Positions 50,728 through 59,911 of a stretch of 64,000 nucleotides of DNA are shown in pieces. Where the stretch lies: contig JADJEE010000001.1 of the NCBI GenBank assembly GCA_016709225.1, forward strand, positions 2,604,001 through 2,668,000, given 5' to 3'. This DNA is from Deltaproteobacteria bacterium (GTDB taxonomy: Bacteria > Myxococcota_A > Polyangia > Nannocystales > Nannocystaceae). The stretch's first letter is position 1. Every line of letters begins with the position of its first letter. The notes beneath the pieces are model-generated. The model had not been told where the DNA came from, did no database searches, and saw only the letters and a program-made list of their open reading frames with translations. The translations under genes and the position numbers were made by a program.

Positions 50728-52095
50728 TCAGGCGGGAAGCTCGATGTCGACGCGCAGGGGCTCGGGTTGCCCGGGCGCCATGGCGGCCGGACGCGGCGAC
50801 GGCACGCCGCGCGCCGCCGGGTCCGGGTCGTCGTGGTGCGTGGCATCGACGTGCAGCGGATGGGTCACCGAGGGCGATCCCGAACGTCGAACGCGCAGGA
50901 CGTAGTCGCCGGGCATGGCCTGCTCGACCCGCACCCGCCCCTGCGCATCGGTCACGGCGCCGCGGAACGGGCCTCCGTCCACGCGCACGCCCGGCGCGGG
51001 CACGCCCGCGAGCAGCACGCGAACCTCCACGTCGGGGCCCGCCGCCGGCGTCTGGCCCACCAGCTCGACGTCGTCGCCCGGTCGCACGGCACTCGCGGTC
51101 GCGATCTCGACCCCGTCCTGCAGCACCCGCAGGTCGTAGGGCCCCGCACCGAGCGACTCGAACGCGAAGCTGTCGCCCTGCACGTCCGCCTCGTGCTGCT
51201 CGAGCACGACGCCATCCTCACCCGCTCCCGTCGGCCGAGCGATCACGTGGGCACGCGGGTAGGTGTGCCCGTCGGCGCCGATCAAGCGGCCACTCAAGGT
51301 GTCGGCCGGGGCTCCCAGCCGCAGCGCGGGGGCCTCGCGATCGAGGCCGGGCGTCAGCTCGAGCTCGAGCTGGGCCGGCGCGAAGCCCTCGGCGCTGGCG
51401 GCCACCCACAGATGGTCGTGCAACGGCAACACACTGTCGTCGCAGCCGCCACTCACCTCGGTGCAGGGATCGCACGGCGCCCGCTCGACCAGCGCGATCG
51501 ACCACTGACCGTCGGCATCGGTGGTGGTCGAGCGCGAGACCGTCGGCATCATGCCCTCGGGGTCGGCGTCGTCGCCGGGCCGCAGCGACACCCGGGCCCC
51601 CGCGATCGGTGCACCGCCGCGATCGACGACCTCGCCGTGCAGCCGCGCCAAGCCGACCGCCTGCAGCACCGTGGGCTCGCCGATGCGCAGCACCCACGGC
51701 TGCGCCGGCCGCAGCGCGGGATGGTGGAGCTCGGCACAGATCACACCGAAGCAGCCCGGCGCGGCGAAGCGCCCCTCGTCGTCGAGCGCCACGCTCGAGC
51801 GCGGGATCGCGACGACCTCGTCCTCGACCAGGCACCGCAGCGAGATGCGGCCGTCGTCGACCGGCTCGCCGAACTCGTCGACGACCTGCCCGAGTACGCG
51901 CCGGCTCGCGGAGTCATTGCTGCGCGCGCCGACGCCGGTGCGACCGTCGACCGGCTCGCCCTCGCTGTCACCGACAGCGAGCGCCTCGTCGATCGCGGCG
52001 CGTCGCGAACGCTCGGCACGGGCGCGCAGCCACGACCACGCCAGCGCGGCCACGACCACGACCACCGCCGCCGCCGCGACCGCGCGCCACCTCAA
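50728..52095 (-). CDS. Membrane-anchored protein with carboxypeptidase-regulatory-like (CnaB/Ig) domains
   Basis: 455 residues from a TTG at 52095 that overlaps the phosphohexomutase stop (TTGA). A TM helix (VAAAAVVVVVAALAWSWL) near the N-terminus is followed by several beta-sandwich repeats with the carboxypeptidase-regulatory-like pattern: LGQVVDEFGEPVDDGRISLR, LHGEVVDRGGAPIAGARVSL, TDADGQWSIALV, and a late RGAVTDAQGRVRVEQAMPGD. These Ig-like modules serve in surface or periplasmic binding. A PEP/AP-rich C-terminus ends LRVDIELPA. No enzymatic site is seen; the TTG start is uncertain. Confidence 0.8.
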   Translation of the reverse strand: MRWRAVAAAAVVVVVAALAWSWLRARAERSRRAAIDEALAVGDSEGEPVDGRTGVGARSNDSASRRVLGQVVDEFGEPVDDGRISLRCLVEDEVVAIPRSSVALDDEGRFAAPGCFGVICAELHHPALRPAQPWVLRIGEPTVLQAVGLARLHGEVVDRGGAPIAGARVSLRPGDDADPEGMMPTVSRSTTTDADGQWSIALVERAPCDPCTEVSGGCDDSVLPLHDHLWVAASAEGFAPAQLELELTPGLDREAPALRLGAPADTLSGRLIGADGHTYPRAHVIARPTGAGEDGVVLEQHEADVQGDSFAFESLGAGPYDLRVLQDGVEIATASAVRPGDDVELVGQTPAAGPDVEVRVLLAGVPAPGVRVDGGPFRGAVTDAQGRVRVEQAMPGDYVLRVRRSGSPSVTHPLHVDATHHDDPDPAARGVPSPRPAAMAPGQPEPLRVDIELPA

Positions 52096-53975
52096 CTGCC
52101 GTCGCCCCCGCGCATGATCGCATCGGCGCGCTCACGGGCATCGGCGAGCACGGCGTCGACCATCGCGTCGACCTCCGCCGCCACCCGCGACAACCCGGCC
52201 GCGTCGGCGGTCGCGGGCCCGCGTCCGAGCGCGTAGACCTTGGCCTTGGGCTCGGTGCCGCTGGGTCGCACCACCAGGCGACAGGCCAGCGCACCGCGGC
52301 TCTGCAGCTCGAACACGAGCACGTTGCCGGGGAGGTCGCGCACGCGACTGCCGGTCGCGCGGGGGCGGCTGCGATCCTCGACGCCGATCACGTCGAGCCC
52401 CCCGATGCTCCGCGGCGGCTCGTCACGCCAGCGCTGCATGAGCCCGGAAATCGCCTCGCGCCCGCGCGCGCCGTAGGCGTAGAGGTTCGCGGTGCGCTCG
52501 CGGTGATAGCCGTGCTGCATGAAAATGGCGTCGAGCTGGCCGTGCAGCGTGCGCCCCTGCTGCTTCGCCCACGCCGCGCACTCCGCCAGCAACAACGCTG
52601 CGACGGCACCGTCCTTGTCGTGGACGTCGTTGCCGCGCATGTAGCCGTGGGACTCCTCGCACGCGAACACCAGCGGCCGGCTGGGGAACTCGTCGAGCAT
52701 GCCGGCGTGGTGCTTGAAGCCGACCAGCAAGTCGTCGACCACGTCGACGCCGGCGGCCTTCGCCATCGTCGCGATGATCGGCGAGGTCACCAGCGTGCAC
52801 AGCACCCAGCCGTCGGCCGGCAGGCTCGCGTGGCGCAGCACGTGATCGAGCATGAGCGCGCCCAGGCGGTTGCCGTCGATGAACTCGAAGTCGCCGCTCG
52901 AGTTGCGCGCCGCGGCGCCGAGGCGATCGGCATCGGGGTCGGTCGCGAGCGCCAGATCGGCGCCGTCGCGCTGCGCCTGGGCGATCACCAGCGCCAGCGC
53001 GTCGGGGACCTCGGGGTTGGCGCTCGCGACGGTGCCGAACGCTCCGCCGTCGGGCAGCTGCGCGGGCACCACCGCGACCGCCACACCGGCGCGTCGCAGC
53101 AGCGGCAGCACGGCGGTGTGGCCGACCCCGTGCAGCGGTGTGAAGGCGATCGACACCGCCGCGGCCGCGGCGGCCTCGCGCCAGACGCCCTGCGACCACA
53201 CCGAGTCGTGGTAGGGCCCGTCGAAGGCTGCGATGCCGTCGCCGACGGCGATCTGCACCCGCGACGCGTCGTCGGGGCCCGAGGGCTGCAACGGTCGGGC
53301 CATGGCCGCGGTGATGGCGGTCATGAGCGCGCGATCGCGGGCGCCCAACACCTGTGCGCCGTCGCTTCCATAGATCTTGATGCCGTTGTCGCCCGGCGGG
53401 TTGTGACTGGCCGAGATCACCACCCCCGCGCCGCACTCCCGCGCGCGCACCCAGTACGAGAGCTGCGGCGTCGGTCGGGCTTCGTCGAGCAGGATCACCT
53501 CGAGGCCGCACGCCGCGAGCTGCTGCGCGGCCGCGTGGGCGAACGTGCGGCTGTGGGTCCGCGTGTCGTAGGCGATCACGACGCGACGGGGCGCGGCCTC
53601 TTGGGCGACGAGATCGGCGACGCCCTGCGCGGTCTCGCGGATCACGGTCTCGTTCATCCGGTTGGGGCCAGGCCCGACCTCACCGCGACGGCCGCCGGTG
53701 CCGATCGGCAGCGGCCCCGCGAACGCGTCCTCGAGATCGGCCAGTGCGGCCGCGTCCCCGGAGCCGGCGGCGGCGAGGCGTGCACGGAGGATCGCACGGT
53801 CGTCGGCGTGCCGCGGATCCTCGAACCACGCGCGCAGGCGTCCCAACCACCCCGCGCCGGCGTCGCCGTCGGCGGTACCACGTGCGGCCAGGCTGGCCGG
53901 GACCACGAGGGTCGCGTCGTCGGGCTCGATGGCCGGATGCACTCCGGGAGGTCGCTGCGTCATCGTGGGCCGCAT
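52092..53975 (-). CDS. Phosphoglucomutase/phosphomannomutase family enzyme
   Basis: 627 residues from ATG at 53975 (ATG at 53963 also possible). The alpha-D-phosphohexomutase signature is complete: active-site Ser loop ISASHNPPGDNGIKIY, metal loop ATDPDADRLG, sugar-binding CEESHGYMRG and phosphate loop VRPSGTEPKAKVY. The usual length is 450-580, and this protein has an N-terminal extension of about 110 residues, so it is closer to longer PgcA-type enzymes. It interconverts sugar-1- and sugar-6-phosphates for glycan synthesis or glycogen. It overlaps the next gene by its stop. Confidence 0.93.
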   Translation of the reverse strand: MRPTMTQRPPGVHPAIEPDDATLVVPASLAARGTADGDAGAGWLGRLRAWFEDPRHADDRAILRARLAAAGSGDAAALADLEDAFAGPLPIGTGGRRGEVGPGPNRMNETVIRETAQGVADLVAQEAAPRRVVIAYDTRTHSRTFAHAAAQQLAACGLEVILLDEARPTPQLSYWVRARECGAGVVISASHNPPGDNGIKIYGSDGAQVLGARDRALMTAITAAMARPLQPSGPDDASRVQIAVGDGIAAFDGPYHDSVWSQGVWREAAAAAAVSIAFTPLHGVGHTAVLPLLRRAGVAVAVVPAQLPDGGAFGTVASANPEVPDALALVIAQAQRDGADLALATDPDADRLGAAARNSSGDFEFIDGNRLGALMLDHVLRHASLPADGWVLCTLVTSPIIATMAKAAGVDVVDDLLVGFKHHAGMLDEFPSRPLVFACEESHGYMRGNDVHDKDGAVAALLLAECAAWAKQQGRTLHGQLDAIFMQHGYHRERTANLYAYGARGREAISGLMQRWRDEPPRSIGGLDVIGVEDRSRPRATGSRVRDLPGNVLVFELQSRGALACRLVVRPSGTEPKAKVYALGRGPATADAAGLSRVAAEVDAMVDAVLADARERADAIMRGGDGS

Positions 53976-54401
53976 CTTAGCGGCGCGCCCACGCCTTGGG
54001 GGAGACCCATCGCAACGCGACGTGGGCGCGCAGAGCACCGGCGCGCTGCACGTGGTGCAACCGCGACCACGCGCCGGTGGTGCCCTCGCCGACATCGCGA
54101 CCACGCGCACGGGTGAAATCCGTCGGGGTACTCGTGCGTTCGCAGCCGAGCCGGCGGACGCGCGCCCCGGCCAACCCACTCGAGTCACCCCAACGCGGAC
54201 CCCCACGTCGAGCCCATCACGACGTGGCCAACGCGACGAACCACCCCCGCGCGTTGCACCGAAGACCACGTCGACGAGGGGACCGAATCACAGAGCCACA
54301 CGCGTCGTTCTGTGGAACAATGAGGGAAGCTCGCTGTCCCTCGTCGTCATCTCGACCGCCCCCCGAGTGACGGCCCCCATCCGGGGAGCGAAGGAGCCAT
54401 C
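53976..54401. other. 426-bp gap between divergent genes; promoter region
   Basis: No coding frame was recognised. A perfect 8-bp inverted repeat CCACGTCG ... CGACGTGG (54203-54210 and 54220-54227) is a candidate operator. A good ribosome-binding site, GAAGGAG, precedes the ATG at 54402. Confidence 0.5.
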
Positions 54402-56852
54402 ATGCGTCAACCACTGTATCTCCGTCTGCGACCGTTCCTTCGCCGAGAGCTGCGCGCCAAGCTGGTCTCCGCGGTGGTCACGATCCTCGTGTTGTCCGGG
54501 CTGGCGTGGCTGGGCATATCGGCACTGACCGGTATCGACAGCCGCGAGGCCCACATGCTGCGGGTCTCGCTCGGCATCGAGTCCGCGTCTGCGGTCTGCG
54601 GTGCGCCGGGCGGTCCGGCCTGCGCCTACGAGGATCGCGAGCAGGCGCGGGTCGACGCCAAGTTCGAGCACGAGCGACGTCTGCGACTGGCCGTGCTCGA
54701 GGAGCTCTCGCGCCGGATCGCCAGCGCCAACGCGCGGCTCGACGAGGCCGCCGAGCTGGCCAACGGCGCCAAGCTCAGCCCGCGCACGGGCGCGCTACAG
54801 GGCGACACCGTCGCGCTGCGGCGGGCGCTCTCGATGGCGGCGGTGGATCTGCGGCCGGCCACGGTGACCTCGGTCGAGGGGCGACGCGAGCGACTGTTGT
54901 GGGCGCTCGACGTGGAGATGCCCGAGCTCCCGGGTGACTGCCGCGCGATCGATTTCGACGGCGTGGGTTGGGTCGGCGGCTGTGATCTCACCCGCGACGG
55001 CATGCCCCAGCCGCGCAGCGATCAGCGGCGCCTGCTGCTCGAGCAGATCGCCATCGAGCGCGCCACGCTGACCGATGTCGCCCGCCGCGTCGACGCGCTG
55101 ACCCAGCGCGACGGCGGCGAGCAGGGCGGAGGCACCGGCGGCCGCGTCGAGTTGATCGCCGAGCTGCTGCCCCAGCGCACCACGCCGACCGACTACGCCG
55201 AGCGCATGGCGGTCGCGACCTGGCTGGCGATCGGTGGCGTCGAGGACGAGTGGGGCGACGAGGGCACCAGCAGCCTCACCGGTCTGGCCCGTCGTTCCGG
55301 CGTGGGTGAGGTCGGCGACGGCGTCGCGACCATGGCCCGCAACCACGTCGACGAGCTCGCCCGCGCGGTGCAGGACTCGGGCGCTGCGGTGTGGTACGGC
55401 GGCTGGCTGCTGCAGGGCAGCGAGTCCATGGCCCTCACGAAGCCGTCGATCCGCTACCGCGCGCCGGTCAGCGACGACACCCGCGTGCGACTGTTCGGCA
55501 GCGTCCTCATGATGCTCGGCACGCTGTTGCTGGTGGTGGTCGGGCCGACCGTCACCGCGACCACGACCGCCCGTGAGCGCGAAGCCGGCACGCTGCCGGT
55601 GCTGCGCATGACCGGGCTCTCGGCCGGTGACCTCGCGATGGCGATGACCATCGGGCCCAACGTCTACGCGCTGGTGGCGGGCCTCGGCCTGGTCACCGTC
55701 GCGGGCGGCATGTTGGCGTCGACGATCGGCCTGTTCGCAACCTTGTCGTTGATGGGCTGCGTGCTCGGCTTCGCCGCGGTCACCTACCTGACGGCGATCG
55801 GCCTCGGCGACGCGCTCGGCCAGCGGGTCAACGCGCTGGTGGTCGGCGGCCTGCTCGGCTTCGCCGTGCTGGTGCCGGGGCTCATCGGCACCACCATGCT
55901 GGTCGGCGACATGGCGGCGACCGGCCTGCTGCTCGGGCCCCTGCCCGCCGCACTCGCCAGCACCGTGGCGCACTCGGGCCTGCCGTACGGGGGCATGCTC
56001 CGCCACCCCGGCGAGCTCGTGATGCCGATGATGGGCTACGCCTTCGTGACCCAGTTCATGCTGGGCGTGATGTGCCTGACCTCGTGGCGACGCCGCGTCG
56101 AGCAGCCATGGGCGCCGCTGTTCCGCCCCATCGAGGGCGCGGCGCTCGGGCTCGCCAGCGTCGGCTGCAGCGCGCTGACGCTGCTCGACCTCAGCGAGCA
56201 GATCCACGTGCAGACCTACGACCAGGTCAACCTCGTCACCTTCGTGGCGACCGGCTTCCTCATGCCGGTGCTGGGATGGCTGCTGGTGTCGAGCCTCGTG
56301 CGGCCGGCCCGTGCCGCGGCGGTCGCCAGCTACCAGGAGGTGCGGCGCGCGTTCGGCCGCTTCCAGCTGGCGGTGGTGCTCACCGCGGCGGCGCTGGCCT
56401 CGGCGTACGCCCTCGTGCTCGATCGCTCGGGCCTCGGCAACGAGAAGTCCGAGATCATGTGGGCCACCATCGCGCAGGGCCTGCTGGTGGCCGAGACCGC
56501 GGTCGCGACCCTGTTGCTGGCCTCGCGCAAGCGCGACGGACGACATCGCGTGCTCATCGTCGGTGCGGTCGTGGTGATGCTGCAGCTGGCGTTCACCGGT
56601 GCGGTCTACAACCTCGAGGTCGAGTTCGTGGCGATGACCCAGTCGTCGGCGCACCCTCTGCTGGTCGGTATGGACGCCTCGGCCTACTGGATCGCATTCA
56701 TGGTGGTGCTGTGGGCCGCTGGCCTCGGCCTGGTGATCGCCGCACTGCTGCGCGAGCGTGATCGCACCGAGGGGGTCGACGCCTCGAGTGCCGACGCCGA
56801 ACCGGGCGAGGGCGAGGGCGAAGGCGAAGAGCCGGAGCGCTGGCTGCACTGA
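54402..56852 (+). CDS. ABC-2-type transporter permease-like protein with large periplasmic loop
   Basis: 816 residues from ATG at 54402, with AAGGAG seven bases before. An N-terminal helix (SAVVTILVLSGLAWLGISAL) is followed by about 325 residues of non-membrane sequence, then a membrane block of about 10 helices (LMMLGTLLLVVVGPTVTATT, ALVAGLGLVTVAGGMLASTI, ALVVGGLLGFAVLVPGLIGT and more). The TTTAREREAGTLPVLRMTGL segment is typical of ABC-2 permeases, in which ERE-x-GT marks the coupling region. No ATPase gene is adjacent, so its partner would be elsewhere. The acidic C-terminus (GEGEGEGEEPERWLH) is unusual. Confidence 0.78.
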   Translation: MRQPLYLRLRPFLRRELRAKLVSAVVTILVLSGLAWLGISALTGIDSREAHMLRVSLGIESASAVCGAPGGPACAYEDREQARVDAKFEHERRLRLAVLEELSRRIASANARLDEAAELANGAKLSPRTGALQGDTVALRRALSMAAVDLRPATVTSVEGRRERLLWALDVEMPELPGDCRAIDFDGVGWVGGCDLTRDGMPQPRSDQRRLLLEQIAIERATLTDVARRVDALTQRDGGEQGGGTGGRVELIAELLPQRTTPTDYAERMAVATWLAIGGVEDEWGDEGTSSLTGLARRSGVGEVGDGVATMARNHVDELARAVQDSGAAVWYGGWLLQGSESMALTKPSIRYRAPVSDDTRVRLFGSVLMMLGTLLLVVVGPTVTATTTAREREAGTLPVLRMTGLSAGDLAMAMTIGPNVYALVAGLGLVTVAGGMLASTIGLFATLSLMGCVLGFAAVTYLTAIGLGDALGQRVNALVVGGLLGFAVLVPGLIGTTMLVGDMAATGLLLGPLPAALASTVAHSGLPYGGMLRHPGELVMPMMGYAFVTQFMLGVMCLTSWRRRVEQPWAPLFRPIEGAALGLASVGCSALTLLDLSEQIHVQTYDQVNLVTFVATGFLMPVLGWLLVSSLVRPARAAAVASYQEVRRAFGRFQLAVVLTAAALASAYALVLDRSGLGNEKSEIMWATIAQGLLVAETAVATLLLASRKRDGRHRVLIVGAVVVMLQLAFTGAVYNLEVEFVAMTQSSAHPLLVGMDASAYWIAFMVVLWAAGLGLVIAALLRERDRTEGVDASSADAEPGEGEGEGEEPERWLH

Positions 56853-56940
56853 GCCCTGGGCCCCAAGGCGAGGTTCGGTGCCCCCGAACGCCCGCCAGGG
56901 CCGCACCCCGTGCGCCCCCCGACCGGATGAGGGGGGCCCA

Positions 56941-57005
56941 GCCGCGACGGACCCGACTGCGCACCGCGATCCCCCGTGATCGCCGTTCGCAGCCGGGTCC
57001 GCGGC
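56941..57005. other. Long imperfect hairpin of unknown function
   Basis: CGGACCCGACTGCG pairs with CGCAGCCGGGTCCG (13 of 14 bp), extended by GCCG/CGGC past a small bulge. The 26-base loop contains a perfect inner stem GCGATC/GATCGC. It lies alone in the 56853-57127 gap. No T-run follows. It may be a structured RNA, a terminator or a binding site. Confidence 0.55.
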
Positions 57006-57127
57006 GTTCGTGCTGGTTCCCACGTCCGCGTGTGCGCAAAGCCGACGGCACCGGTCGGCAAACCGGCGACCCGCGTTGTCCAAGGCCCGGTCGCTCGGCA
57101 TGATGCGGCGACGGGGGTGCTTGGCCT

Positions 57128-58282
57128 ATGCGCAACTTGATGATCTCGACCATCGTCGCGGGCTCGCTCGCGGGCTGCGGCAGCGACCGCGACGAGGGCA
57201 ACCAGTCGGGCAGCGGCGTGACGCTGACCACGGCGACCACAATCACGAGCGCGGGCTCCGACAGCACCGGCGACGCGACCGACACCAACGACACGCTCGG
57301 CAAGCTCGACGTCGCCGGCCCCGGCGGCTCGGACAGCAGCGGCGGCGGTGCCTGTCAGTCGATCGACATGATGTCGTCGATCGGCCTGCAGCCGGCCGAC
57401 ATCATCATCGTGGTCGACAACTCCGGCAGCATGGACTTCGAGGCGCAGGCCGTGCAGGCCAACATGAACGCGTTCTCATCGCAGATCTTCCTGGCGAACA
57501 TCGACGCGCACGTGGTGCTCATCTCGCAGATCGATGGCGACACCGGCGTCTGCGTCGACCCACCGCTGGGCTCCGGCATGTGCCCGACCGACGACAACAA
57601 CCCGCCCGGGCTGACCCACATCGTCGACGGGGTCGACAGCAACAACGCGCTGCAGAAGCTCATCGAGCACCACGCCGAGTGGGCGCCGGCCATGCGCGCG
57701 ACCGCCAGCAAGCACGTCATCGTCGTCACCGACGACAACTCGGACCTGTCGGCGAACGACTTCCAGACCATGTGGGCCGCGCTCGACCCGACCTATGTGC
57801 CGTACAAGTTGCACGCGATCGCGGCCCCCGAGGGGCCGGTCGCGGGCTGCCTCAACTCGACCAGCTGCTGCATCACCTCGGCGGCCGCGGGCGCGGTGTA
57901 CATGCAGCTGACCATGGCGACCGGCGGCATCTTCGGTAACCTGTGCGACCAGGAGTTCCAGCCGATCTTCGATGCCGTCGCCGCGCAGGTGATCGAGGGC
58001 TCCACGCTGGCGTGCGAGTTCACGATCCCGCCGCCGCCCGAGGGCGAGACGTTCGATCCCATGGAGGTGAACGTCGAGTTCTTCGACGGCGTCGGCACGC
58101 TCGACATCGGCTACGTCGAGGGCCCCGCGGACTGCGGTGGCGTGACCGATGGCTGGTACTACGACGACCCCGCGGACCCCACGACGATCCTGCTGTGCCC
58201 GCAGACCTGCGACACGATCCAGGGTTTCCAAGGGGCCCAGGTCTCGATCCAGTTCGGCTGCGCGACCGTGCCCGCGGGTTGA
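57128..58282 (+). CDS. VWA-domain lipoprotein
   Basis: 384 residues from ATG at 57128. MRNLMISTIVAGSLAGCGSD is a signal peptide with a lipobox. A Ser/Thr/Asp linker precedes a von Willebrand A domain (about 85-290): IIIVVDNSGSMDFEAQAVQA holds the MIDAS DxSxS, and HVIVVTDDNSDLSANDF supplies the distal Asp. Many paired Cys residues (CVDPPLGSGMC, CLNSTSCC, CDQEF, CPQTC) could form disulphides, which fits an extracellular location. No MoxR partner is near; it is probably adhesive or a surface scaffold. Confidence 0.85.
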   Translation: MRNLMISTIVAGSLAGCGSDRDEGNQSGSGVTLTTATTITSAGSDSTGDATDTNDTLGKLDVAGPGGSDSSGGGACQSIDMMSSIGLQPADIIIVVDNSGSMDFEAQAVQANMNAFSSQIFLANIDAHVVLISQIDGDTGVCVDPPLGSGMCPTDDNNPPGLTHIVDGVDSNNALQKLIEHHAEWAPAMRATASKHVIVVTDDNSDLSANDFQTMWAALDPTYVPYKLHAIAAPEGPVAGCLNSTSCCITSAAAGAVYMQLTMATGGIFGNLCDQEFQPIFDAVAAQVIEGSTLACEFTIPPPPEGETFDPMEVNVEFFDGVGTLDIGYVEGPADCGGVTDGWYYDDPADPTTILLCPQTCDTIQGFQGAQVSIQFGCATVPAG

Positions 58283-58493
58283 TCCGCGGTCCACGTATCT
58301 TCGTGCTGGGACTCACGTCCCGCTGGAACCGACGCGACACACCGACCCGCTCGGGGTGCGGCGGATCGACCGAGGCTTGCAAGCCTGCCGTTCCGCCGCA
58401 TTGCCCCGTGGCGTAGAGTGGGCCCAAGCCCACCTGGCTCCAACCACCTCCGCGCCCGCCCGCTCCCCCCGCGCGCGCTCGATCGAGGATCCC

Positions 58494-59852
58494 ATGCGTC
58501 CGTCGCCCCTGCTGTTCGCCCTCGGCCTCTTGCTCCCCACCGTCGCCACCGCCACGCCGGTGCCCGCCGACGACGCGCGCGTCGAGCCGCAGCCCGCCAC
58601 GGCGCCGGTGCGCCGAGCGATCGCCACCGCGCCGCGCCCGAGCGAGCAGCCGTCGATCGTCGACGATGCGCGACCGCAGCGGCTCGGCTCGAAGATCCTC
58701 TACGTCAACTTCGACGGTGGCGAGCTGAACGCGTGCGGCAACAATGATCCGCAGCAGAACTGCACGACCATCTTTCCCGGCACGGTGGAGCCGTACTCCG
58801 GCGACGTGGCCAACCGCGCGGCGATCATCCAAGTGGTGCGCAAGCGGGTCGCGGACTTCGGCATCACGGTGACCGACCAGCGGCCGGGCGCAGGCGACTA
58901 CGACATGGAGATGGTCGGCAACTGGGCCGGTAGCAACCCCGACTTCGCCGGCATCGCCCCTGCTGGCGACTGCTGGGACAACTATGGCGGCGAGGTCTCG
59001 TTCACGCTCGAGGCCAGCACCTCCGCGGACGGCGTCGCCGAGATCATGCTGCAGGAGCTCGCGCACACCTGGGGCCTCGACCACGTCGACGAGAAGCAGG
59101 ACCTGCTCTACCCGACCACCGAGGGCAGCAACAAGACCTTCCGCGAGGAGTGCTATCAGATCGTCAGCAACACCGATCTGAACCCCACGCAGGGCTTCTG
59201 CAGCCACCATCAACAGGCCTGCGGCGACAACAGCCACCAGAGCAGCCACGCCGAGCTGCTGCTCATCTTCGGGCCCAGCGTGCCGGACACCGCGGCACCG
59301 GCGGTCGCGATCCTGGCGCCCGCCGACGGCGCGACCATCGAGGGCAGCAAGTTCGATCTGGAGGTCGGCCTGCAGGACGATCAGACCCCGGCGGTGATCA
59401 AGGCCACCATCACGATCGACGGTCCGAACCTCGCCGAGCCGCTCGAGAACGACGGGGCGTTCGCGAGCCCGATCGAGCTGAAGTTCCCCATCACCGGGCT
59501 GCCCGACGGCGACTACACCGTGCGCGTCGACGTCGAGGACGAGTCGGCCAACCCCGCCAGCGACGAGATCGCGATCACCATCGTCGGCTCGGACGCGATG
59601 GTCCCGGGCGACACCACGGGCGGCACCGCCGGGGCCGACACCGGCGGCGCCGACGGAACCACCGGTGCCACCGCGGACGCCACGGGTGCGGGCGACGACG
59701 GCGAGTCCGGTGGCAGCGACAGCGGCGTGCCCGCGTCCGGTGACGACGCCGGCGGCTGTGCGTGCCGCAGCGCCCACGGCACCGCGGCGCCACAGCCGTG
59801 GTGGCTCGCCCTGCTGCTCGCGGGTCCCCGCCGTCGACGCGTGCGCGCGTAG
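58494..59852 (+). CDS. Zincin-like secreted protein, paralogue 1 (QELAH variant), MYXO-CTERM-like tail
   Basis: 452 residues. Signal peptide RPSPLLFALGLLLPTVATAT. The family block starts at ILYVNFDGGELNACG and runs to the metal-site-like helix LQELAHTWGLDHVD (Q187-E-L-A-H191-x2-G-x2-H197), in which the first metal-binding His of HExxHxxGxxH is replaced by Gln. An Ig-like domain follows (APAVAILAPADGATIEGSKF). A Gly/Thr/Asp linker leads to CACRSAHGTAAPQPWWLALLL and RRRR, a Cys/hydrophobic/Arg tail like the MYXO-CTERM sorting signal. Catalysis is doubtful because of the Gln; a binding role is possible. First of three tandem paralogues. Confidence 0.8.
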   Translation: MRPSPLLFALGLLLPTVATATPVPADDARVEPQPATAPVRRAIATAPRPSEQPSIVDDARPQRLGSKILYVNFDGGELNACGNNDPQQNCTTIFPGTVEPYSGDVANRAAIIQVVRKRVADFGITVTDQRPGAGDYDMEMVGNWAGSNPDFAGIAPAGDCWDNYGGEVSFTLEASTSADGVAEIMLQELAHTWGLDHVDEKQDLLYPTTEGSNKTFREECYQIVSNTDLNPTQGFCSHHQQACGDNSHQSSHAELLLIFGPSVPDTAAPAVAILAPADGATIEGSKFDLEVGLQDDQTPAVIKATITIDGPNLAEPLENDGAFASPIELKFPITGLPDGDYTVRVDVEDESANPASDEIAITIVGSDAMVPGDTTGGTAGADTGGADGTTGATADATGAGDDGESGGSDSGVPASGDDAGGCACRSAHGTAAPQPWWLALLLAGPRRRRVRA

Positions 59853-59911
59853 GCGATTCCAACCCGCGGACGCCCACGGCCACCTGCGCGCCTGCTAAGG
59901 TGCCAGGGCGC

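Noticed and set aside
49015..52236. 1073-codon open frame on the plus strand
   Set aside because: It is antisense to the kinase and Ig-like genes; its product has no recognisable motif and arises from codon bias of high-GC minus-strand genes.
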